Shown piece after piece: positions 51,027 through 61,023 of a stretch of DNA of 64,000 bases. Made by a program: the position numbers and the translations under genes. Below the pieces are notes generated by a model. It worked only from the letters and a program-made list of their open reading frames with translations, ran no database searches and had not been told where the DNA came from. Each line of letters opens with the position of its first letter. Positions within the stretch are counted from its first letter, which is position 1. Source of the stretch: Pseudomonadales bacterium (GTDB lineage: Bacteria; Pseudomonadota; Gammaproteobacteria; Pseudomonadales; Pseudohongiellaceae); NCBI GenBank assembly GCA_024234395.1, contig JACKOH010000002.1, positions 310,001 to 374,000 on the forward strand. The letters are read 5' to 3'.

Positions 51027-52205
51027 ATGACAAACAGGAATACCCGGCGTGCCGGGCGCCACTTTCTGCAGATTCCCGGTCCCTCCAATGTCCCCGACAG
51101 CGTGCTGCGCGCCATGGCGCAACCGGTCATCGACCATCGCGGCCCGGATTTTCCGGAACTGACCGAGCGGATCCTGGAGAAGCTGAACCGGGTTTTCGAC
51201 TGCAGCGGGCCGGTTTTCGTCTACCCGGCCTCCGGCACCGGAGGCTGGGAATGCGCCCTCTTGAACTGCCTGTCGCCAGGCGACCGGGTGCTGGCCTGTG
51301 AAACGGGACATTTCGCCACACTGTGGAAAAACGTGGCGGAAAAGCTTGGCCTGGAAGTGCAGTGGCTGGCAGGGGACTGGCGTCACGGCATCGATCCGCA
51401 ACGGGTCGAAGATTCTCTGCGTCAGGACAGCGACCATTCCATCAAGGCCGTCCTGGCCGTACATACGGAAACCTCAACTGGTGTAACCAGCCGCATTGCC
51501 GAGGTCAGGGCCGCCATCGATAATGCGGGCCACCCGGCACTGTTTATGGTGGATGCGGTTTCCTCCCTGGCCTGTTCCGAGTTCAGCCATGACGACTGGA
51601 AGGTCGATGTGACGGTCAGTGCCTCCCAGAAAGGCCTGATGCTGCCGCCGGGACTCTGTTTCAACGCAGTCAGCGACCGTGCCCTGGAGTCCGCCGCACA
51701 GGCCGTTTCGCATCACTCTTACTGGCGCTGGGATGCGATGCTGGAAAACAATCAGCGCGGCTATTTTCCTTACACTCCCGCCACCAACCTGCTTTACGGG
51801 CTGGACGAAGCGCTGAGCCTTCTTCTTGCCGAGGGCATGGACAATGTATTCGCCCGCCACGCGCGCCTGGCCCGGGCCACCCGCAGTGCAGTGAGTGCCT
51901 GGGGACTCGAAAATGTCTGCCTGGATGAGCGGGAATTCTGCAATTCGACCACCGCCGTGCTGGTACCCGATAACTGTGACGCCGACGTTCTCCGCAAATT
52001 GATACTGGAACGCTTCGATATGTCCCTGGGTACCGGGCTGGGCAGGATGAAAGGGCGCATTTTCCGCATCGGTCACATCGGCGATTTCAATGAGCTGATG
52101 CTGGCCGGTACCCTCAGCGGTTTGGAGATGGGGCTGGAGCTGGCCGGGATCCCCTTTTCGAAAGGTGGTATCAATGCCGCGCTGGACTGCCTTGCCGGTG
52201 ACTGA
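51027..52205 (+). CDS. Class V aminotransferase, serine-glyoxylate type
   Basis: Protein of 392 residues of the alanine/serine-glyoxylate aminotransferase group of PLP fold-type I. FLQIPGPSNVPDSVLRAMAQPVIDHRGPDF is the family start, PASGTGGWE binds the PLP phosphate, FMVDAVSSLAC carries the ring-contacting Asp176 and VSASQKGLMLPPG the Schiff-base Lys202. It would convert glyoxylate and serine to glycine and hydroxypyruvate, in the serine cycle or in photorespiration-like salvage. AGG nine bases before the ATG. Followed 126 bp later by a GntP permease, likely the same transcript. Confidence 0.9.
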   Translation: MTNRNTRRAGRHFLQIPGPSNVPDSVLRAMAQPVIDHRGPDFPELTERILEKLNRVFDCSGPVFVYPASGTGGWECALLNCLSPGDRVLACETGHFATLWKNVAEKLGLEVQWLAGDWRHGIDPQRVEDSLRQDSDHSIKAVLAVHTETSTGVTSRIAEVRAAIDNAGHPALFMVDAVSSLACSEFSHDDWKVDVTVSASQKGLMLPPGLCFNAVSDRALESAAQAVSHHSYWRWDAMLENNQRGYFPYTPATNLLYGLDEALSLLLAEGMDNVFARHARLARATRSAVSAWGLENVCLDEREFCNSTTAVLVPDNCDADVLRKLILERFDMSLGTGLGRMKGRIFRIGHIGDFNELMLAGTLSGLEMGLELAGIPFSKGGINAALDCLAGD

Positions 52206-52331
52206 AAATATTGCGCATACTTGTGCGGACGGGGACCCGCTTTGCCAGTGATGGGAACTGGTTCAGCCCCTCAATAACAACAAATTTAAAAAATAATTAA
52301 CAGGCTGTTAATAAGAACCAGGGAACTCCAC

Positions 52332-53705
52332 ATGGATGCATCCACCGCGGTCAATACCAGCGCCGTCGTTTCACTGCTCGGCTTCGCTGTCGTCATCTTT
52401 CTGCTGCTGTTTCTGATCGCCAGGTGGAAGTGGCACGTCTTTTTCGCCCTGTTGATCCCCATCATCCTGTTTGGCCTGCTGCCGGGTATCCAGCAGAATA
52501 ACTTCATCGATGCCTTCGAGACCGGATTCGGCAATACCCTGGGTTCGATCGGCGTGGTCATTGTGCTGGGCTCGATAATTGCCGAAGCCATGAAGCACAC
52601 GGGAGCCATTCAGGTGATAACCCGCTCCATGGTCAACCTGGTCGGCAGCAAACGCATGCCACTGGCTCTTACCCTAACCGGTTTCATCATCGGCGTGGCG
52701 ATCTTTTCCGACGTGGCCTATGTCATTCTCAACCCGCTGGTCCACTCTGCGGCCAGAACCATGGAGGTGGGCATCGCCGTGATGTCCACCGGCCTGGTGG
52801 GTGCTCTGCAGCTGACCCACGCTATCGTGCCGCCCACGCCAGGGCCGCTGGCGGCAGCCGCCATTGTCGGCGCCGACATCGGGGTCACGATTCTATACGG
52901 AGGCATTGCCTGCCTGGCCGGCTCGCTGGCCAGCTGGGCGTGGGGTGTTTACGTGGCGGGTCCCCGCATAGACACCGAGGCCAGCGAGGAATTCGAAGGC
53001 ATAGCCATCGAGGATCTGGATCAGGATGGACCGGCCGAATTGCCCTCCACCCTCAGCTCCTACACACCGATCGTCATCCCGATCCTGTTGATCGGCACCC
53101 AGAGTATCGTTACGCTGGTCTATGCTGAGGGACACCTGCTGCGCACCCTGTTTCAATACCTGGGGTGGCCGGTAGTCGCCCTCTCCATCGGCGTGTGGCT
53201 GGCCTACCGCAACATCAGAAACCCGGACGACCGCGCCAGAGCCAGGGATCAGTGGGTCGAGTCCGCCCTGAAAATGTCGGCCATGATCCTCGTGGTCACC
53301 GGACTCGGTGGCTCTCTCAGCGCGATTCTCCGCGGCACACCGGCGGTGGACACCATCGCCGCGCTGTTTACCGATTATGGCCTGCCCACCATCCTGCTGC
53401 CGTTCGTAATCGGTATCATCGGCAACATGATCACCGGTTCCACCACGGTGGGAGTAATCACCGCGGCCTCGCTGGTAGCCCCGATGCTCGGCAGTCTCAG
53501 TCTGTCACCGGAGGCGGCCATGCTGGCCGGCGCCAGCGGCTCGGTAATCATCAAGTATGTCAACAGCAGTTATTTCTGGGTCTGCACCTCGCTATCCCGC
53601 CTGCGGGTTCCGGATGCGGTGTTCGCGTATGGGGGTGCCACGCTGGTGGGGGGGCTGGTGACTTTTTTAACTGTCTGCATTCTTTGGGGAACTGGCCTGA
53701 TTTAA
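52332..53705 (+). CDS. GntP-family permease
   Basis: Protein of 457 residues with about 12-14 membrane helices. Family marks are AFETGFGNTLGSIGVVIVLGSIIAEAMKHTGA, GFIIGVAIFSDVAYVILNPLV, THAIVPPTPGPLAAAAIVGAD and the C-terminal ITGSTTVGVITAASLVAPML with SVIIKYVNSSYFWV. GntP carriers take up gluconate and other sugar acids or hydroxy acids with protons. Beside a serine-glyoxylate aminotransferase, uptake of glycerate or a related acid is a reasonable guess. It ends 94 bp before the convergent acyltransferase gene. Confidence 0.9.
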   Translation: MDASTAVNTSAVVSLLGFAVVIFLLLFLIARWKWHVFFALLIPIILFGLLPGIQQNNFIDAFETGFGNTLGSIGVVIVLGSIIAEAMKHTGAIQVITRSMVNLVGSKRMPLALTLTGFIIGVAIFSDVAYVILNPLVHSAARTMEVGIAVMSTGLVGALQLTHAIVPPTPGPLAAAAIVGADIGVTILYGGIACLAGSLASWAWGVYVAGPRIDTEASEEFEGIAIEDLDQDGPAELPSTLSSYTPIVIPILLIGTQSIVTLVYAEGHLLRTLFQYLGWPVVALSIGVWLAYRNIRNPDDRARARDQWVESALKMSAMILVVTGLGGSLSAILRGTPAVDTIAALFTDYGLPTILLPFVIGIIGNMITGSTTVGVITAASLVAPMLGSLSLSPEAAMLAGASGSVIIKYVNSSYFWVCTSLSRLRVPDAVFAYGGATLVGGLVTFLTVCILWGTGLI

Positions 53706-53799
53706 AGTCGCAGTATGAAATCCTGTTACGTGATTAGTGCTCTGTCCAGTTCAGTGATATTTTCAAACCCCTATACTGCTTATTTGGCACTCTGTGATC

Positions 53800-55683
53800 T
53801 TACTGACGATTGCCCCTCAATTCACGCACCATTACCTCCAGACTGCCTGCCGAGACGTCGTGCGGATCCACTGCCGCGCCGGCAACCAGTTCCACGGTGC
53901 CGCGAAAGTAGCCGGGGAGCCCGGCCATCGCCCTGCCTTTGCGGCGGCTGAACCAGGAATTCCATAACCCTTTCAGGGCCAGCGGCACGACCGGCACCGG
54001 GCGCCTCGCGACGATGTGTTCGATGCCTTTGCGAAAATGGTCCAGCTCGCCGTCAGAAGTCAATTTGCCTTCCGGGAACAGGCACACTATCTGTCCGCGC
54101 GCCAAAGCCTGGTCGATGTCCTCGAAAGCTTTCTTCATCAGCTTGCGATCCTCGCTGGCCGGGGCAATGGGTATGGCATTGGCCATGCGGAATATCCGAC
54201 CTGCAAACGGCGCATTGAAGATGCGGTGATACATAACGAAGCGGACCGGCCGTCGACAACAGCCGGCGATAACCAGGGCATCGACGAAACTGACGTGGTT
54301 GGATACCAGCACGCAGGGGCCGTCATGGGGAATTTTGTCCATGCCGGTACAGCGCACCCGATAGAGGAAATGAATGCTCAGCCAGATGATCATCCTGAAA
54401 ATAAATTCCGGTACCCGGCGGAAGATGTAGATGGCGATTACAACGTTGATCAGACTGGTGATCAGAAACAGTTCCGGCACCGTGAAATCCAGCGCAATCA
54501 GCACAATGGCATAGAGTCCGGACAACACCATGAACAGGGCATTGAGGATGTTATTACCGGAGACGACCCGTGACAGGTGACCGCGTTCGGTGCGGTTCTG
54601 CACCATGGCATACAACGGCACGGTGAACACACCGCCACTGATTCCGATACAGACCATGTCAAGCAACAGACGGATATTGTGCCAGGATTCAAGGAATTCC
54701 CGGGCTCCCATCACCGGAGTCAGATCGGCGGCGGGATTACCCAGGTACAGGTGAATGGTGAAGAGGCTGAGACCGAAAGCACCCAATGGAACAATGCCCG
54801 GTTCCACGCGGCCATTGGACAGCTTCGCGCAGATCAGTGAACCGGTGCCGATTCCGACCGAGAACGAAGCCAGGATCAGGGTGGTCACCGACTCGGTTCC
54901 ACCGAGCGAGAACTGGGTGTAGTTAGGGATCTGGGCCAGGAACACCGATCCATAGAACCAGAACCAGGCAATACCGAGTATCGATTCGGTAACCGCCTTA
55001 TCGGTGCGGATATACCGGAACGTCCGGATCGTCTGGGTGAGCGGATTCCAGTTGATCTTCAGGTCGGGGGCGACCGCTGGGGTCAATGGAATCTGCCGGC
55101 TGGTCAGATAGCCACAGACGGCTACCGCCAGAATGGCCACGGACAGGTACTGAATACTGTTCTGCGGCAGGGATATCAGCACGCCACCCAGCAGCGTTCC
55201 CAGCAGTATCGAAAGAAAGGTACCCATCTCGACCAGTCCGTTACCTCCGGTCAGTTCCTCCCGGGCCAGGTGCTGGGGCAGGATGCCATGCTTGATGGGA
55301 CCGAAAGCAGCCGATTGCAGTCCCAGCAGGAACAGTACCAGGATCAGGAACGGCAGGCTGTCCAGCAACAGTGCCAGAACCCCCAGAGACATGATGCCGA
55401 TTTCCAGCGCCTTGATAACCCGGATGCTGCGTGACTTCTCGTATTTGTCCGCCAGCTGACCGAAGGTTGAAGAGAACAGGAAGAACGGCAGGATAAACAG
55501 GATTGCCGCCAGATTGACCAGGATACCGGTATTGAAACCCAGCTCCGCGGCACTGCGAAAGGCGATCAGGATCAGCAGTGCGTTTTTGAATATGTTGTCG
55601 TTGAAGGCACCGAGCGCCTGGGTCAGGAAGAATGGCAGAAACCGTCGCTGCCCCAGCAATCGGAACTGACTGGTCTTGTTCAC
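53800..55683 (-). CDS. LplT-like MFS transporter fused to PlsC-type acyltransferase
   Basis: About 627 residues. Residues 1-400 are a 12-helix MFS domain like LplT, the lysophospholipid flippase (FFLTQALGAFNDNIFKNALLIL, then FILPFFLFSSTFGQLADKYEKS). Residues 430-625 are a PlsC domain with NHVSFVD (HX4D) and FPEGKLTSDGELDHFRKGIEHI. The AMP-ligase domain of Aas is missing, so an acyl-CoA or acyl-ACP donor is needed. Together it would bring in lysophospholipid and re-acylate it at the inner membrane. The GTG at 55683 has GGAGGG eight bases before; a longer frame upstream overlaps the XRE gene and is not likely. Confidence 0.88.
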   Translation of the reverse strand: MNKTSQFRLLGQRRFLPFFLTQALGAFNDNIFKNALLILIAFRSAAELGFNTGILVNLAAILFILPFFLFSSTFGQLADKYEKSRSIRVIKALEIGIMSLGVLALLLDSLPFLILVLFLLGLQSAAFGPIKHGILPQHLAREELTGGNGLVEMGTFLSILLGTLLGGVLISLPQNSIQYLSVAILAVAVCGYLTSRQIPLTPAVAPDLKINWNPLTQTIRTFRYIRTDKAVTESILGIAWFWFYGSVFLAQIPNYTQFSLGGTESVTTLILASFSVGIGTGSLICAKLSNGRVEPGIVPLGAFGLSLFTIHLYLGNPAADLTPVMGAREFLESWHNIRLLLDMVCIGISGGVFTVPLYAMVQNRTERGHLSRVVSGNNILNALFMVLSGLYAIVLIALDFTVPELFLITSLINVVIAIYIFRRVPEFIFRMIIWLSIHFLYRVRCTGMDKIPHDGPCVLVSNHVSFVDALVIAGCCRRPVRFVMYHRIFNAPFAGRIFRMANAIPIAPASEDRKLMKKAFEDIDQALARGQIVCLFPEGKLTSDGELDHFRKGIEHIVARRPVPVVPLALKGLWNSWFSRRKGRAMAGLPGYFRGTVELVAGAAVDPHDVSAGSLEVMVRELRGNRQ

Positions 55684-55750
55684 AGGGCAAACCCTCCGTC
55701 TCCTGTTAATACCGGAGCTCTTCCTGCTGCATACTTTATTGTCTGATCGT

Positions 55751-56497
55751 TCATTTTTCCGCGGGCTTCCTGCGCAGCGCCGTGAACACAGCAGTTTCCC
55801 ATGGCCGTGCTGCCAGCAGAACGCTGATACCACGTTTTTCCGGCAGGGGCAGCTTTTCATCCTCCAGGTGCATTTCATTGATCTCGGCGGCCAGCTTTTC
55901 CAGTTTGCGGGCCAGCAACTCAACGTTGCCACTGGACAGCATGGTACTGACAAACAGGCGCCTCTGACCGGGACCATTAAACGAGGCATCGAGGAAATCG
56001 CTCTGCAGTTGCTTTTCGAAGAATCGTTGAATCGGTCCGCCGCGAATCCAGCGAAAGCTCCTGGACACCAGCAGCTTGTAGCGGTTGCCCGGCAGCATTT
56101 CGATAAGCCCCATCCGGTCCAGCATGGCCAGGTAATGAATTCCTTCAGTCATTTCAATACGGTAGGTTTCGATAATTTCATCGAACGTCCAGCGACTCAA
56201 CAGGGCGTGAGCCAAGCACAGAAACTTCGCATCGGCGACCAGCTGCCGTTCCTGCTCGATGGTTAGCTCGTCAATACGCTCGGCACTGCGCTCCATGGCA
56301 TTGACCAGGTCGGCGAGATCCATGCCCAGGTAGCGGCAGATTTTTTCCAGTCGTGTCAGGCTGAAATTCCGTTCGGCGAACAGTCGCTTGACACTGGCAT
56401 GGGACAACTCCAGCACTTCGGTGAGGTCGGCATAAGTGCGGCCCTGCCGACGCAATTCCTGTTTCAGTGTTTTTACCAGTCGCTCACTCTCACTCAT
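55751..56497 (-). CDS. XRE-family regulator with C-terminal effector-like domain
   Basis: Protein of 248 residues. An N-terminal HTH_3 domain (LVKTLKQELRRQGRTYADLTEVLELSHASVKRLFAERNFSLTRL, residues 7-50) is followed by a helical domain of a family without known ligand (TFDEIIETYRIEMTEGIHYLAMLDRMGLIEMLPGNRYKLLVSR). It lies 67 bp upstream of the LplT-PlsC fusion gene on the same strand, and may control it and itself, for example in response to membrane lipid state. This link is only by position. Confidence 0.82.
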   Translation of the reverse strand: MSESERLVKTLKQELRRQGRTYADLTEVLELSHASVKRLFAERNFSLTRLEKICRYLGMDLADLVNAMERSAERIDELTIEQERQLVADAKFLCLAHALLSRWTFDEIIETYRIEMTEGIHYLAMLDRMGLIEMLPGNRYKLLVSRSFRWIRGGPIQRFFEKQLQSDFLDASFNGPGQRRLFVSTMLSSGNVELLARKLEKLAAEINEMHLEDEKLPLPEKRGISVLLAARPWETAVFTALRRKPAEK

Positions 56498-56899
56498 GGG
56501 TTGTACTCATTCGTAGGTTGATTCGGCCCTGGAACATTACCGAAGCCGGTCGTTCGGAAGCCGGTTCTGTGCCGCCAGCAGCCGCTGAGGCTCTGAAAGC
56601 TTCCATTCGGTTGCCCTGGCCGACTGCAGACAGTTTCACCAGACTAATCCGGGTGGTTCAATTACGCTACCAAAACCTGGAAAGTTCTGAAATATTCTCC
56701 TTAAGGTATTACCAATCAATACCATACCGGGAAAAGCCGGCCATTGGAAATCTTGTCGTCGATCAAGATTACAGGACCCCGCCGCCGATATAATGCCAAG
56801 AGTCGCCAGAACGGCCTCCCGCAAGGTCAGGTCGCTCTGGTTTTCGGCGGGGTGTGCCCTTATATTGCCCCTATCGTCAATTCTGCAGGCAGGACATTA
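56498..56899. other. Divergent promoter region
   Basis: About 400 bp between the divergent XRE and nuclease-like genes. It is AT-rich around 56690-56760. No gene, repeat or clear operator seen; an open plus-strand frame from 56467 has no likeness. Confidence 0.5.
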
Positions 56900-57799
56900 A
56901 TGAAGATACAAGTGCGGAAAATCTCCACGGCTTTTCTCAGCTGTATTTCGAGGCCGGCGGGAACAGTGGTAATGACTCTGGCGGCTCTTGTCCCCCTGGG
57001 TGCCGCTGCGCAGGAAGTGGCAATCACCCACTGTGTGGGCAGCTGTCCGCAATATCGTTCGGCAGTGGTGGCAAACAATTCCAAGGTGGTCATACACCAT
57101 CTGTACGCCGCAGGATTGAACAGCCTGAGCCGGCGTGCGGACTGGGTTGCCTACCGACTGACTGCCGAAGCGGTGGGAGTCGCCTCGCTGCTGCCCCGGG
57201 AATGGCAACAGGACCGGCTGGCCAGGTTCGCCGATATCTCCGAACTGGCGGATCTGTCCGAACTGGAACCGGAAGAACAGTTGCCTGATATCAGCACTGC
57301 AGCCAGTGAATACGGCGGACTGCCCACACCGGTTGTGGAGGAACAGAACCGGGTGCGGCTGGCGCCGCTGACCAGTTTCGCCAAAGCGCCTTACTGGTCG
57401 GAACTCAATAACATCAGCAATATGCTGCCGATGCCGGCTCCTCTGAGACTCGGGGCGTGGTTGCGCCTGGAACAGTCTCTCAATGCCCTGGTCCGCGACA
57501 AAGACCAGATCCACGTGATTACCGGTCCGATCTACTACTACGGCAAACCTCCCGGTTCCGATATCCTCAAGCCCGGCGTCAACCTGGCCGGTTACTTCAA
57601 GATCGTCTCCGCGGATTCAGGTACCGCAGCATTTATCTTTCCCCATGATCTGCGTCAGACCGAATCCTATTGCGATCGGCAGGCGAGTATTGCCGAGATT
57701 GAACAGCTTACCAACCTGGACTTTTTCCCGGACCGGCGTAGCGCCCGTTCCGCCGACCTGTCTATTGAACTGGGCTGCGGACAACCGGTCAGTCCGTAA
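56900..57799 (+). CDS. NUC-type (DNA/RNA non-specific) endonuclease-like protein, active site lost
   Basis: About 300 residues with a signal or anchor segment (VVMTLAALVPLGAAAQE) and the beta-beta-alpha-metal NUC fold: VIHHLYAAGLNSLSRRADWVAYRL, ISNMLPM, HVITGPIYYYGKPPG, IKPGV-like and LTNLDFFPD. The catalytic motif DRGH is replaced: NRVRLAP occupies its place (residues 150-156) with R153 instead of His. Probably a pseudo-enzyme or a binding protein. Periplasmic. Its stop overlaps the 3' end of the convergent FAD/Fe-S gene by 11 bases. The ATG at 56900 is taken for CAGG upstream and for the signal peptide. Confidence 0.7.
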   Translation: MKIQVRKISTAFLSCISRPAGTVVMTLAALVPLGAAAQEVAITHCVGSCPQYRSAVVANNSKVVIHHLYAAGLNSLSRRADWVAYRLTAEAVGVASLLPREWQQDRLARFADISELADLSELEPEEQLPDISTAASEYGGLPTPVVEEQNRVRLAPLTSFAKAPYWSELNNISNMLPMPAPLRLGAWLRLEQSLNALVRDKDQIHVITGPIYYYGKPPGSDILKPGVNLAGYFKIVSADSGTAAFIFPHDLRQTESYCDRQASIAEIEQLTNLDFFPDRRSARSADLSIELGCGQPVSP

Positions 57800-60704
57800 C
57801 TGCGGACAAGGATTGCCTGAGGACCTGGGCCACGTGAACTGCCTGAACGCCGGTGCCGTGCTGGATCTGGGTCCGGCAACTGGTACCATCGGCCACTACC
57901 AGGTCCTCCGCTCCGGCCGCCCGCACCGCGGGAAACAGGGCCAGTTCTCCCATCTGCATTGAAGCCTGGTAATGCTCGGACTCATAACCGAACGAGCCGG
58001 CCATGCCACAGCAACTGGAATCGATGACCTGCACTTCAAGGCCCGGCACCCGGGCCAACAGTTTCTGTACCGGCGACAGCGCATTGAAAGCCTTCTGATG
58101 GCAGTGGCCGTGCAGGAGGACACGCCTGGCAGTTATCGGCCCGAGATCCAGTTGCAGCCGGCCCGCCTCCAGCTCGGAAACCAGGAATTCCTCCAGCATG
58201 AAGGCCTGATCCGCCAGGCGCCGGGAATCCGGACCGGGTAGCAGCGACAGGTATTCATCCCGTAGCGTAAGCAGACAGGATGGCTCCAGGCCTACCACGG
58301 GGACGCCCCGCTCAAGGTAAGGCTGCAGGGCCGCCAGGGTCCGCTGCGCCTCCTCTCTGGCCTGATTAAGCAGGCCACTGCTGAAAAACGTACGCCCGCA
58401 GCAGAGTGGTCTGGAAGAGTCCCGGGCAGCAGGACAATGGACCCGGTAGCCGGCTTTGCTCAGCACTTCGAGTGCCGCGTGGGCATTTTCACTCTCGAAA
58501 CAGTCGTTGAAGGTATCGACCAGCAGCACAACCTCTTTCCGGTCCTGGGGAGACGATGACTCATCAAGGCCCACTGTGCCGGTCTGCCTGTGGAAGCGGT
58601 CCCGGCGCCAGCGTGGCAGATTTCGCTGGCTGCTGAGCCCCAGCAGCCACTGGGACAGTGACGCCAGCCCCGGTACCCGGTCGCGGCTGTTGAACAGAAA
58701 GCTCAACGGAGCCAGTCGATGTGCGTAGCGGGGCAGATAGGCAAACAAACGGTCCCGCAGTGACAGCCGGTGACGCTGTCGATAATGGTACAGAAATTCC
58801 ATCTTCATTTTCGCCATATCGACTCCGGTGGGGCACTCCCGCTTGCAGCCCTTGCAGCCGACACACAGATCCATGGTCTGGTACATGGCATCGGAAGTGA
58901 ACGCTTCCTCACCCAGCTGCCCGGTGATTGCCAGCCGCAGACTGTTGGCGCGACCCCGGGTCAGATGCTGTTCATTTCTGCTGATACGATAGGAGGGACA
59001 CATGACGCCAACATTGGCTTTGCGGCAGGCGCCATTGTTGTTGCACATCTCTGTAGCACGATCGAAACCGCCCCACTCAGACCAGTCCAGTTGTGTGTCT
59101 ATGGCGATCGGCGCGTAACCCGGCGGGTAGCGCATCAGCGTGCGGTCATCCATCCTGTGTGGATTAACGATCTTGCCCGGATTGAAAAGTCCGGTGGGAT
59201 CGAAACGCCGTTTCACTTCCTCGAAGTTTTCAACCATGCGGCGACCAAACATGGACTCGTGGAACTCGGATCGGGAAATTCCGTCACCATGTTCTCCGGA
59301 ATGGGAACCTTTATATTCCCGCACCATCTCCAGAGTTTCTTCCACGATAGCGCGCATCTTCTTCGCGCCACTTTCGTCCTTCATATTCAGTATCGGACGC
59401 ACGTGCAGGGTGCCGACCGATGCATGCGCGTAAAACGTTCCAGTCGTCCCGTATTTGTGAAAGATATCGGTCAGACGGCGGGTATACTCCGCCAGGTCTT
59501 CCAGCCGGACTGCGCAGTCCTCGATAAAGGAAACCGGTTTGCCGTCCCCTTTCATTGACATCATGATATTGAGACCGGACTTTCTCACCTCCCAGATTGC
59601 GTTCTGAAATCCAGGCTCGGTTGCGGTGACCACCGCACCGGGAAAGCCCAGATCGGCCATCAGCTCCACCAGACGGTTAAGGCGGCGCTGCTGTTCGTCG
59701 AAGTCCTCGCCGGCAAATTCCACCAGCAGCAGGGCATCCGGCTCGCCCTGGACAAAGCGGTTTACCGTCGGCGCGAACAGGGGAATATCACGAGCCAGTT
59801 CGATCATGGTGCGATCCACCAGTTCCACGGCATCCGGGTCGAGGCGGACGATATGCCTGGTGCTGTCCATGGCCTGATAGAAGGTGGGGAAGTGGCATAC
59901 CCCCAGCACCTTGTGAGCCGGGATCGGTTGCAGGTTCAGATGGATGCGCTGGAAAAACCCCAGCGTGCCCTCGGACCCCACCAGCAGGCGGGCCAGGTTG
60001 GGCTCCTCGCCGATCAGTTCGTCGATATTATAGCCACCGACCCGGCGTAACAGGTCCGGAAAGCGCGCCTGGATTTCCGCGGCCTCCCGTTTGCCCAATG
60101 CCAGCAGGTCATTGACCAGCCGTCGAAAGGCGGGATCGTCCTGGTCGGCGCCATTGACCTTCCGGAAATGGGCGCGGGACCCATCGGCCAGCAATGCTTC
60201 GATGGACCGCACATTGTGGACCATGTTGCCATAGCGGATAGAGCGGGCACCGCAACTGTTGTTTCCGGTCATACCGCCCAGTGTGGCCCGGTTGGCAGTG
60301 GAGACATCCACCGGGTACCAGAGCCCATGGGGCTTGAGAAAGCGATTCAGCTCGTCCAGCACGGTGCCCGGCTGCACGCAGACGGTGCCGGCGTCGGCGT
60401 CGAAATCCAGCACCCGGTTGAGATGGCGGGTGGTATCGATAAGCAGCGCTTCGCCGATCGCCTGGCCGTTCTGGGAAGTCCCGCCGCCGCGCGGCAGAAC
60501 CGGAATACCGGCTTCCCTGGCCAGTTGCACGGCGATTTCCACATCCTGCTCGTCGGCGGGGACCACGACACCGACCGGCATCAGCTGGTAGATGGAGGCA
60601 TCGGTACTGTAGCGACCGCGGCTGAAGGAATCGAACAGGACCTCGCCGCGCAGCGCGTTTCGGAGTCGGGTGGCAAAGCCACTGTGCTGGAATTGTTCGG
60701 TCAT
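57789..60704 (-). CDS. FAD-linked oxidase with Fe-S domain (YdiJ-like D-2-hydroxy acid dehydrogenase)
   Basis: About 971 residues in three parts. FAD_binding_4 at 40-215 (MPVGVVVPADEQDVEIAV, PRGGGTSQNGQAIGEAL, TGNNSCGARSIRYG), FAD-oxidase C-terminal domain at 270-530 (HASVGTLHVRPILNM, SGEHGDGISRSEF) and a C-terminal 4Fe-4S/CCG part (CVGCKGCKRECPTGVDM, CCGRTFFSSGLL, SSCCGMAGSFGYE). This is the fused type of D-lactate, glycolate or D-2-hydroxyglutarate dehydrogenase, membrane-associated and linked to the quinone pool. The start at 60704 is by homology; no good Shine-Dalgarno. Confidence 0.88.
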   Translation of the reverse strand: MTEQFQHSGFATRLRNALRGEVLFDSFSRGRYSTDASIYQLMPVGVVVPADEQDVEIAVQLAREAGIPVLPRGGGTSQNGQAIGEALLIDTTRHLNRVLDFDADAGTVCVQPGTVLDELNRFLKPHGLWYPVDVSTANRATLGGMTGNNSCGARSIRYGNMVHNVRSIEALLADGSRAHFRKVNGADQDDPAFRRLVNDLLALGKREAAEIQARFPDLLRRVGGYNIDELIGEEPNLARLLVGSEGTLGFFQRIHLNLQPIPAHKVLGVCHFPTFYQAMDSTRHIVRLDPDAVELVDRTMIELARDIPLFAPTVNRFVQGEPDALLLVEFAGEDFDEQQRRLNRLVELMADLGFPGAVVTATEPGFQNAIWEVRKSGLNIMMSMKGDGKPVSFIEDCAVRLEDLAEYTRRLTDIFHKYGTTGTFYAHASVGTLHVRPILNMKDESGAKKMRAIVEETLEMVREYKGSHSGEHGDGISRSEFHESMFGRRMVENFEEVKRRFDPTGLFNPGKIVNPHRMDDRTLMRYPPGYAPIAIDTQLDWSEWGGFDRATEMCNNNGACRKANVGVMCPSYRISRNEQHLTRGRANSLRLAITGQLGEEAFTSDAMYQTMDLCVGCKGCKRECPTGVDMAKMKMEFLYHYRQRHRLSLRDRLFAYLPRYAHRLAPLSFLFNSRDRVPGLASLSQWLLGLSSQRNLPRWRRDRFHRQTGTVGLDESSSPQDRKEVVLLVDTFNDCFESENAHAALEVLSKAGYRVHCPAARDSSRPLCCGRTFFSSGLLNQAREEAQRTLAALQPYLERGVPVVGLEPSCLLTLRDEYLSLLPGPDSRRLADQAFMLEEFLVSELEAGRLQLDLGPITARRVLLHGHCHQKAFNALSPVQKLLARVPGLEVQVIDSSCCGMAGSFGYESEHYQASMQMGELALFPAVRAAGAEDLVVADGTSCRTQIQHGTGVQAVHVAQVLRQSLSAVTD

Positions 60705-61023
60705 CTGCGGGGCGCGTCTGCCAACTGTGTGGATTCGATAAAATCGGAGATACCTTATATCACAACGACCGGCTATCACAACGACCGGTGGCTGGAGGGG
60801 ATTGCGGGCAGTGACTGGAGTTGAATCTGGCCGCGTGCGTTGAAAAGTCTACGCGGCTACATTACTCTCGACAGCATAACAACAGGTCCGCCGGAAGCCG
60901 GTTTCAGTACCGTCCCGGTCAACCGGGATCTTTGCCGGGTCTACGTGCTTGACAGCGGATACCCGGCTCGCCCGGCCCAGGTGGACGACAGAAGACCTTC
61001 CCGGGTCACGTGGAGAAATGCTC
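60705..61023. other. Divergent promoter region of the dehydrogenase and DUF1800 genes
   Basis: About 320 bp. A short direct repeat, ATCACAACGACCGG(C/T), occurs twice near 60759-60789. No gene is supported here. Confidence 0.5.
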
